Below, piece after piece: positions 17,605 to 22,884 of a DNA stretch of 22,884 nucleotides. The position numbers and the translations under genes are program-made. The notes under the pieces were generated by a model. It made no database searches, had not been told where the DNA came from, and saw only the letters and a list, made by a program, of their open reading frames with translations. Location: assembly GCA_021851465.1 (NCBI GenBank), contig JAJZDL010000017.1:1-22884 (forward strand). The letters are read 5' to 3'. The stretch comes from Acidobacteriota bacterium (GTDB lineage: Bacteria; Acidobacteriota; Terriglobia; Terriglobales; Acidobacteriaceae). Position 1 is the first letter of the stretch. Every line of letters starts with the position of its first letter.

Positions 17605-17685
17605 GCGCCAAAGGCGCACTCTATACTAGCCTGGGGCGAAGCCCCAGGTTCAGCGCAGAACCAAGCAGCCGAGGGCTGAAGGCCC
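17605..17685. repeat. Cluster of three short hairpins with purine triloops
   Basis: Three small inverted repeats follow one another: GCGCC-AAA-GGCGC (17605-17617), CCTGGGGC-GAA-GCCCCAGG (17630-17648, perfect eight-base arms) and GGGCT-GAA-GGCCC (17673-17685, one G-T pair). All have three-purine loops. The middle hairpin is the strongest. Together they look like a compound REP/BIME-like intergenic element and end 13 bases before thiE. They could act as a terminator after accC or as an RNA-stabilising element. No T run follows. Confidence 0.6.
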
Positions 17686-17698
17686 GACCTATCTTTCG

Positions 17699-18325
17699 AT
17701 GGCCATCGATCGTTTATACCCCATCATCGACGCCGAACTCCTCGCCGTGCGCAACGTCTCGCTCGCCGCCTTCGCCCGCGAACTCCGCATCGCTGGCATC
17801 ACTCTGCTGCAGTACCGCGATAAACACGGCTCGCCTCAGGAGATCCTTTGCGCCGCCGCAATCCTGCGCGAGGCGATGGCTGGCAGCTGGTGCCGTCTGA
17901 TTATGAACGACCGCGCAGACCTCGCGATCCTCGCCAGCTTCGACGGAGTCCACGTCGGCCAGGGCGATCTCTCTCCCGCGGACGCCCGCCGCGTCGTCGG
18001 CCCCAACGCAATCGTCGGCGTCTCAACCCACAGCGACGAGCAGGTGCGCATCGCCGACGAGTCCTGCGCAGACTCCATTGCCATCGGCCCCGTCTTTGCC
18101 ACCGGAACCAAGCCCGACGCATCGCCCGTCGTCGGCCTCGAAGGTGTCCGCCGCGCCCGCACGCTCACCGCCAAGCCCTTGGTCGCCATCGGTGGAATTA
18201 CCCTTGCCAACGCCCGCAGTGTTATCGACGCCGGAGCGGACTCCGTCGCCGTGATCTCTTCCCTCTTCTCCGCTGGCGTGAGCACCGAGCAGGTAGCACG
18301 GGACTTTCTCGCCCGCCTGAGGTAG
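17699..18325 (+). CDS. thiE: Thiamine phosphate synthase
   Basis: Joins the HMP-pyrophosphate and thiazole-phosphate moieties into thiamine phosphate; a cytoplasmic TIM-barrel enzyme. It has 208 aa, the normal length. Family motifs run in order: LLQYRDK (36-42), MNDRADLA (69-76), DGVHVGQGDL (82-91), GVSTHS (107-112), IAIGPVFATGTKPD (127-140) and LVAIGGITLANA (161-172), ending with the phosphate-binding VAVISSLF. The start ATG 17699 has no clear Shine-Dalgarno, and a hairpin cluster lies directly upstream. I found no TPP riboswitch in the 175-base leader. No other thiamine gene is in the window. It is followed after 12 bases by an APC permease, so the two probably share a transcript. Confidence 0.95.
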   Translation: MAIDRLYPIIDAELLAVRNVSLAAFARELRIAGITLLQYRDKHGSPQEILCAAAILREAMAGSWCRLIMNDRADLAILASFDGVHVGQGDLSPADARRVVGPNAIVGVSTHSDEQVRIADESCADSIAIGPVFATGTKPDASPVVGLEGVRRARTLTAKPLVAIGGITLANARSVIDAGADSVAVISSLFSAGVSTEQVARDFLARLR

Positions 18326-18337
18326 AACTGAGGGAAC

Positions 18338-19876
18338 GTGACTTCATCCCCAATTCCTCAGAAACAGGCCCCCGTCTCCCCGCGCTTTGTCCGCGGCATG
18401 GGCCTCTTCTCCGCCACCGCCATCGTCATGGGATCCATGATCGGCTCCGGCATCTTCATCGTCTCCGCCGACATGTCCCGCACCGTCGGCTCGCCCGCGC
18501 TGCTCGTCGCGGCCTGGCTCGTCACTGCCGTCATGACCATCATCGGCGCGCTCAGCTACGGCGAACTGGCCGCCATGATGCCCCGCGCGGGCGGCCAGTA
18601 CGTCTATCTGCGCGAGGCGCTCGGCCCGCTCTGCGGCTTTCTCTACGGATGGACGCTCTTCCTCGTCATCCAGACTGGCACCGTCGCCGCGGTCGGCGTC
18701 GCCTTCGGAAAGTTCCTCGGCGTCTTCTTCCCCTCGGTCGGCGCCAGCCACTGGCTCTGGCACATCGGCACCGGCAACATCGGCCTGAACACCGCGAACC
18801 TGGCGGCGATCGTCATCATCATCCTGCTCACGCTGCTCAACACCTTCGGCGTAAAGCTGGGCGCGACCGTGCAAAACATCTTCACCTCTGCAAAAGTCCT
18901 CGCGCTCGCCGCCCTTGTCCTCGTCGGCCTCGTCGCAAAAAACTCCGCAGCCATCGCCGCAAACTTCGGGGCCAACTGGCACAACTTCTGGCTGGGCGCA
19001 GGCTGGCACACGCAGCACGCCGTGCAGGTCGGAGTCGGCGGCCCGACCGCATTCGTCGGCCTCCTTAGCGTGGTCGCGGTCGTGCAGGTCGGTTCCCTCT
19101 TCAGCGCCGATGCGTGGAACAACGTCACCTTCACTGCGGGAGAGATCGAGAACCCGCGGCGCAATCTTCCGCTCTCGCTCGCGCTCGGCACGGGCACCGT
19201 CCTGCTGCTCTATATCCTCTGCAACTTCGTCTACCTCAGCGTGCTCCCGATGGCCGGCTCGCCCAGCGCAGCCACCATCGCCGGTCGCGGCATTCAGTTC
19301 GCCGCGCAGGACCGCGTCGCCACGGCCGTAATGGAATCGGCCTTCGGCAGCATCGGCGCAAAGCTGATGGCCGCCGCCATTCTCGTCTCCACCTTCGGCT
19401 GCGTCAACGGAATGCTTCTCGCCGGCGCGCGCGTCTACTACGCCATGGCCCGCGACGGCCTCTTCTTCCACTCCGTCGCCAAGCTCAGCGGGGCTTCCCG
19501 TCTTTCCGCGGGCGGAGTTCCGGTCAACTCGCTCTGGGTGCAGTGTGCCTGGACCTGCCTGCTCTGCCTCTCGGGAAGCTACGGCCAACTGCTCGATTAC
19601 GTCATCTTCGCCGTGCTGCTCTTCTACATCCTCACCATCGCCGGCCTCTTCGTCCTCCGCCGCACGCAGCCCGATGCGCCGCGCCCCTACCGCGCCTACG
19701 GCTACCCCGTGCTGCCCGCGCTCTATATTGCGATGGCCGCATGGATCTGTGTTGTACTCTTGCGATATAAGCCCCAGTACACTTGGCCCGGACTGGTTAT
19801 CGTATTGCTCGGCGTCCCGGTCTACCTGCTGTGGAAGCGCCTCGGCGCAGCAGCGGCAACGGGAGATGCATCGTGA
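18338..19876 (+). CDS. APC-superfamily amino acid permease (LAT/SteT-like)
   Basis: Inner-membrane transporter of 512 aa with about 12 hydrophobic segments. The first membrane segment holds the substrate-backbone-binding motif GSGIF (36-40). The second region reads YGELAAMMPRAGGQYVYLRE, typical of the APC family. The sixth-segment region SADAWNNVTFTAGEIENPRR resembles LAT-type and SteT-like exchangers, so neutral amino acid uptake or exchange is the best guess; the substrate cannot be read from the sequence. The start is GTG 18338, with GAGGG five bases upstream, 12 bases after thiE. Its stop overlaps the GTG start of the next permease by four bases, which suggests translational coupling. Confidence 0.9.
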   Translation: MTSSPIPQKQAPVSPRFVRGMGLFSATAIVMGSMIGSGIFIVSADMSRTVGSPALLVAAWLVTAVMTIIGALSYGELAAMMPRAGGQYVYLREALGPLCGFLYGWTLFLVIQTGTVAAVGVAFGKFLGVFFPSVGASHWLWHIGTGNIGLNTANLAAIVIIILLTLLNTFGVKLGATVQNIFTSAKVLALAALVLVGLVAKNSAAIAANFGANWHNFWLGAGWHTQHAVQVGVGGPTAFVGLLSVVAVVQVGSLFSADAWNNVTFTAGEIENPRRNLPLSLALGTGTVLLLYILCNFVYLSVLPMAGSPSAATIAGRGIQFAAQDRVATAVMESAFGSIGAKLMAAAILVSTFGCVNGMLLAGARVYYAMARDGLFFHSVAKLSGASRLSAGGVPVNSLWVQCAWTCLLCLSGSYGQLLDYVIFAVLLFYILTIAGLFVLRRTQPDAPRPYRAYGYPVLPALYIAMAAWICVVLLRYKPQYTWPGLVIVLLGVPVYLLWKRLGAAAATGDAS

Positions 19877-21450
19877 CTCCACAACTCATCAACAAACAGG
19901 AGACAGTACCGCAGATGTCGATGCTGCTGAGGACCAAGCCGTTGGAGTCCATCCTGGGCGAGGCCACCGAGACCGGCAACCACACGCTGCACCGCACGCT
20001 CGGCGCGGGCAGCCTCGTCGCGCTTGGGGTCGGCGCAATCGTCGGCACCGGCATCTTCGTCCTCACCGGCCCTGCGGCTGCGCGCTACGCTGGCCCTGCG
20101 GTCGTCTACTCCTTTATCCTCGCCGCCATTGGGTGCGTCTTCGCGGGCCTCTGCTACGCCGAGTTTGCCGCCATGATTCCCGTCGCGGGCTCGGCCTACA
20201 CCTACGGCTACGCCACGCTCGGCGAGATCTTCGCCTGGATCATCGGCTGGGACCTCGTCCTCGAATACGCCTTCGGCGCGGCCACCGTCTGCTCCGGCTG
20301 GAGCGGCTACGTCCTCTCGCTCGGCCAGGACTTCGGCCTGCGCCTGCCGCCCGAACTGGCCGGCACGCCCGGCTCTACCTTCGTCCTCTTCAACGGCCAC
20401 TGGGAGTTCCTCGGGCGCGTCGCAAAAAAGCTCGCCCAGCTCGGCATCGATCCCGCCACACTCCCGCAGCGCCACGGAGTCTTCAACCTCGTCGCCTTCC
20501 TCGGCATCCTGCTCGTCACCACGGTCCTTGTCATCGGCATACGAGAGTCGGCCTTCTTCAACAGCATCATCGTCGTGGTAAAGCTCGTTGTCCTTGCGAT
20601 CTTTCTCGCCATCGGCGGATACACACTGCTGCATCATCCCGAGATGCCGCGCATCAACCTGCATCCCTTTCTGCCCGCCAACACCGGCAGCTTCGGGTCG
20701 TTCGGATGGTCCGGCGTGCTGCGCGGCGCGGGCGTGATCTTCTTCGCCTACATCGGCTTCGATGCCGTCTCCACCGCCGCGCAGGAGGCGAAGACACCCA
20801 AACGCGACATGCCCATCGGCATCCTCGGCTCGCTCCTCATCTGCACCGTGCTCTATATCCTGGTCGCGCTGGTGCTCACCGCGCTGGTCAACTATCGCTA
20901 CCTCAACGTGCCCGATTCGCTCGCCGTCGGCATCGACGCCACCGGCTTCAAGTGGGGCAGCCTCCTCGTCAAACTCGGCGCGCTCGGCGGCCTCACCAGC
21001 ACCATGATCGTCATGCTCCTCGGCCAGAGCCGCGTCTTCTTCTCCATGTCGAAGGACGGCCTTCTGCCCAGAACATTCAGCCGGGTCCATCCTCGCTTCC
21101 GCACGCCGTGGATCTCGTCCATCACGGTCGGCGCGGTAGTCGCCGTCTTCGCATCGACAATCCCCCTGGACAAGCTCGGCGAGATGACCAGCATCGGCAC
21201 CCTGCTCGCCTTCATCATCGTCTGCGCTGGCGTCTTGGTCCTGCGCGCGCGCCGTCCAGACCTGCCCCGCCCATTCCGCGCGCCCCTCTCGCCGGCCACG
21301 CCAATCCTCGGAATCCTCATCTCGCTCGCCATGATGCTCGGCCTGCCCGCCGCCACCTGGCTCCGCCTCGTACTCTGGCTCGCCGTCGGCATGGCCATCT
21401 ATTTCGGCTACAGCATCCGCCACAGCAAGCTGAACGGACCGCGGCCGTAG
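19873..21450 (+). CDS. APC-superfamily cationic amino acid transporter (CAT/YfnA-like)
   Basis: Inner-membrane permease of 525 aa with 12 or more hydrophobic segments. The N-terminal signature LLRTKPLESILGEA, then TLGAGSLVALGVGAIVGTGI, is typical of the cationic-amino-acid transporter branch. GTGIF is at 58-62, YAEFAAMIPVAGSAYTYGYA follows, and FFAYIGFDAVSTAAQEAKTP marks segment 6. Substrate specificity is not certain: YfnA-type proteins take varied amino acids. The start chosen is GTG 19873, which overlaps the upstream TGA as GTGA and has GGGAG seven bases before it. The alternative is ATG 19915, with AGGAG 12 bases upstream, which would remove 14 residues. It is the last gene of the accBC-thiE-permease block. 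Confidence 0.9.
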   Translation: MTPQLINKQETVPQMSMLLRTKPLESILGEATETGNHTLHRTLGAGSLVALGVGAIVGTGIFVLTGPAAARYAGPAVVYSFILAAIGCVFAGLCYAEFAAMIPVAGSAYTYGYATLGEIFAWIIGWDLVLEYAFGAATVCSGWSGYVLSLGQDFGLRLPPELAGTPGSTFVLFNGHWEFLGRVAKKLAQLGIDPATLPQRHGVFNLVAFLGILLVTTVLVIGIRESAFFNSIIVVVKLVVLAIFLAIGGYTLLHHPEMPRINLHPFLPANTGSFGSFGWSGVLRGAGVIFFAYIGFDAVSTAAQEAKTPKRDMPIGILGSLLICTVLYILVALVLTALVNYRYLNVPDSLAVGIDATGFKWGSLLVKLGALGGLTSTMIVMLLGQSRVFFSMSKDGLLPRTFSRVHPRFRTPWISSITVGAVVAVFASTIPLDKLGEMTSIGTLLAFIIVCAGVLVLRARRPDLPRPFRAPLSPATPILGILISLAMMLGLPAATWLRLVLWLAVGMAIYFGYSIRHSKLNGPRP

Positions 21451-21473
21451 TCAGCCAACACGCACCCTCACCC

Positions 21474-21698
21474 TCAATTCTCCGTCAGCATCTTCTCCAC
21501 GCGCTCCACCACCAGATCCTCCACGTTGGCCCTGGTCTTCTCCATCTTCAGGCCGAGTTTCCCCAACGCCTCGGCGACAGTCGCGCTGCCCGTCTGTGCC
21601 GCGGGAGTTGCCTGACGAGCACTGGCTCTCTGCCCAAATACCACGCTTGCCGCCATCAATATCCCGGCAATCGGTATTTGTGCCATACGATCTCGCAT
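21474..21698 (-). CDS. Secreted mini-protein with TIGR03435-like C-terminal tail
   Basis: A 74-residue protein. Residues 1-27 look like a signal peptide: charged MRDR, hydrophobic 9-22, and a possible cleavage after ASA (25-27). The remaining 47 residues are a short Thr/Ala/Gln spacer and the tail LGKLGLKMEKTRANVEDLVV then ERVEKMLTEN. That tail strongly recalls the C-terminus of the TIGR03435 soil/acidobacterial family (pattern LGLKLE...APVEVLVVDHVEKPSEN), whose members I recall as much longer. Here the body of the family is missing and the signal peptide is joined directly to the tail. A strong site, AGGAAGGGAAGG, lies just upstream of ATG 21698, which argues that it is translated. It could be a real small secreted peptide or the remnant of an internal deletion. 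Function is unknown. Confidence 0.7.
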   Translation of the reverse strand: MRDRMAQIPIAGILMAASVVFGQRASARQATPAAQTGSATVAEALGKLGLKMEKTRANVEDLVVERVEKMLTEN

Positions 21699-21797
21699 AC
21701 CTTCCCTTCCTGTTTCAATTCGATGCAGTTCAACCAGGCATGGCGTCTTTACAACACCCCGGCAGCAATCGCTTCTGCCAACCCCTACAGCCCAGGC

Positions 21798-22884
21798 CTA
21801 TCCGCGAAGCTCCCCCTTGCGTACATAAATCCTGTATGCCACGGCGATGGGAAAGCTACGCGCGCAGTACAGGTCGTAGTGCTCCGCGAGGTACTGCGCA
21901 AACTGCGGCCATCGCTCCAGCTTGTCGAACGACGCCGCATCCATGAACTGCTCGTCGCTGATCACAAACACATCCGGCGGCCGCGCAACCAGCCCGTCCC
22001 AGAACTCCCGTCGCGCCTGCCGCACCACGGCGTACGATGCATCCGGCGCAAACAGCAGGTTGTCGCCCGTCATTCCCGTCTGCTGCACGATCTTCAGGTG
22101 GTACAGCGCGTTCATGCATCCATCCACCATGTCCAGGCACTGCACGTTGTGCTGTAGCCCGGCGACGCCAATCTGCCGCAGGTCGGCCTCCAGCGTCTCG
22201 GTAAAAATGTTGGAGTAGAAGACCGTCCGCGCGCGCGCCGCAAACAGCGGCGTCAGCCCGAAGATGCCGACCGCCAGGCCAGCGACTCCAATCGCCCGCG
22301 CAAAGCCTCTTCGCCGCGCCGCGATGCTCAACTCGATGGCAAACCACAACAGCGTCATGGCGATCAGCGGGTAACGCTGGTAGTAGTATCCCTTTCCCTG
22401 CACAAAGTAGCTGAAGGCGCCGAACGTCACTCCCAGCGCCAGCGCCCAGCGCTCCCAGTTCCGGCGGTCGGGATTCATCGCAACCGCAGCCAGCCCGAAC
22501 GGCACCAGCAGCCGCATCGGCCTGGGCAGGCACTCGCGCAGCAGGCTTGCGAAACCCACACGGTACAGATGCGCGTAGTAGCTCGTGACCTCGCGGTTCA
22601 TTGCGAAAAACGCACCCAGCGCGCGATAGTGCAACAGAAATTCCACAAATAGAACCGTGGGCGCCCCCGCGCCAACTACACCGTAGACCACAAAAGGCAC
22701 CGCCCGCACGCCTCTCTTCCGCAGTTCAAGAGCGGCCATCAGTAGAAGCAGCAATCCAAGCGGCGCAATGGTGGGTTTCACCGCCGTCGCCATGCCAAAG
22801 AAGAACCCGCCCAACACCATCCACGCCGCCGCCCGCCTGCGTACGGAGTGCAGCAGGAATGCGAGCCCGATCACCATCAGCACC
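21798..22884 (-). CDS. Membrane glycosyltransferase-like protein (GT39/PMT-type), 5' end outside window
   Basis: The C-terminal 361 or more residues of a polytopic membrane protein whose start lies beyond 22884. Segments in order: a hydrophobic stretch, MATAVKPTIAPLGLLLLL, several more membrane spans with GKGYYYQRYPLIAM in a loop, a last span near IGVAGLAVGIFGLTPLF, and a soluble C-terminal domain of about 140 residues (DMVDGCMNALYHLKIVQQTG, then PDVFVISDEQFMDAASFD and RSFPIAVAYRIYVRK). The pattern, with extracytoplasmic tail and the 'KPT' repeat-like loop, suits dolichyl/undecaprenyl-phosphate-sugar mannosyltransferase-type enzymes that modify surface glycans or proteins. The catalytic Asp motif would be in the missing N-terminus, so the call rests on topology. 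It is followed after 99 bases by the secreted mini-protein gene. Confidence 0.65.
   Translation of the reverse strand, partial: VLMVIGLAFLLHSVRRRAAAWMVLGGFFFGMATAVKPTIAPLGLLLLLMAALELRKRGVRAVPFVVYGVVGAGAPTVLFVEFLLHYRALGAFFAMNREVTSYYAHLYRVGFASLLRECLPRPMRLLVPFGLAAVAMNPDRRNWERWALALGVTFGAFSYFVQGKGYYYQRYPLIAMTLLWFAIELSIAARRRGFARAIGVAGLAVGIFGLTPLFAARARTVFYSNIFTETLEADLRQIGVAGLQHNVQCLDMVDGCMNALYHLKIVQQTGMTGDNLLFAPDASYAVVRQARREFWDGLVARPPDVFVISDEQFMDAASFDKLERWPQFAQYLAEHYDLYCARSFPIAVAYRIYVRKGELRG

Noticed and set aside
18344..19882. Minus-strand frame of 512 codons opposite the first permease
   Set aside because: Acidic, Asp/Glu/Gly-rich antisense translation of a real 12-segment membrane protein; no domain or ribosome binding site.
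19822..21423. Minus-strand frame of 533 codons opposite the second permease
   Set aside because: Same antisense artefact; the permease on the other strand has clear family motifs.
19545..22157. Open frame of 870 codons on the plus strand across permeases and the right-end genes
   Set aside because: It is a GC-driven shadow. Its translation is Arg/His/Pro-rich with no domain, and it overlaps well-supported genes on both strands.

Overview
The window looks like a high-GC chromosomal segment of an Acidobacteriota member, probably class Terriglobia. Four things point there: a DUF4382/DUF5666-like lipoprotein, a small secreted protein ending in the tail I associate with the soil and acidobacterial TIGR03435 family, intergenic copies of a 'TTCTGAGCGCAGCGAAGAATCC'-type dispersed repeat, and the style of the cellulose-export genes. 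No database search was possible, so the lineage is an inference.

Layout. Positions 1-539 hold no gene I can support. An undecaprenyl-diphosphatase gene (uppP, 540-1451, +) converges with a two-gene minus-strand unit: bcsQ (8763-7393) followed by a very large bcsC (7208-1686), both cellulose secretion components. No cellulose synthase (bcsA/bcsB) or cellulase (bcsZ) lies with them. A 580-base non-coding stretch with small palindromes separates bcsQ from a tRNA-Lys(UUU) gene (9347-9422, +). Next come a methionine-rich lipoprotein gene (11044-9593, -) and, divergent from it, a phosphofructokinase gene (11433-12470, +) with the residue pair typical of pyrophosphate-dependent enzymes. A small excisionase-type helix-turn-helix gene (12719-12973, +) faces a Tat-exported metallophosphoesterase (13974-13081, -).

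From 14196 a plus-strand block runs pepP-like aminopeptidase, accB, accC (the biotin carrier and biotin carboxylase subunits of acetyl-CoA carboxylase), thiE, and two APC-superfamily permeases that overlap by four bases. The accB-accC and accC-thiE gaps are filled with repeats and hairpins. The window ends with two minus-strand genes: a partial membrane glycosyltransferase-like protein (from beyond 22884 to 21798) and a 74-residue secreted mini-protein (21698-21474).

Most of the window is housekeeping: envelope lipid recycling, glycolysis, fatty-acid initiation, thiamine and amino-acid uptake. The less ordinary parts are the bcsQ-bcsC pair with its BcsR-like N-terminal extension and about 420-residue disordered linker, the secreted mini-protein made of a signal peptide plus a family tail, the Met-rich lipoprotein with its start site in a hairpin, and the repeat-rich intergenic regions. 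I saw no CRISPR array, insertion sequence, integrase or prophage gene.
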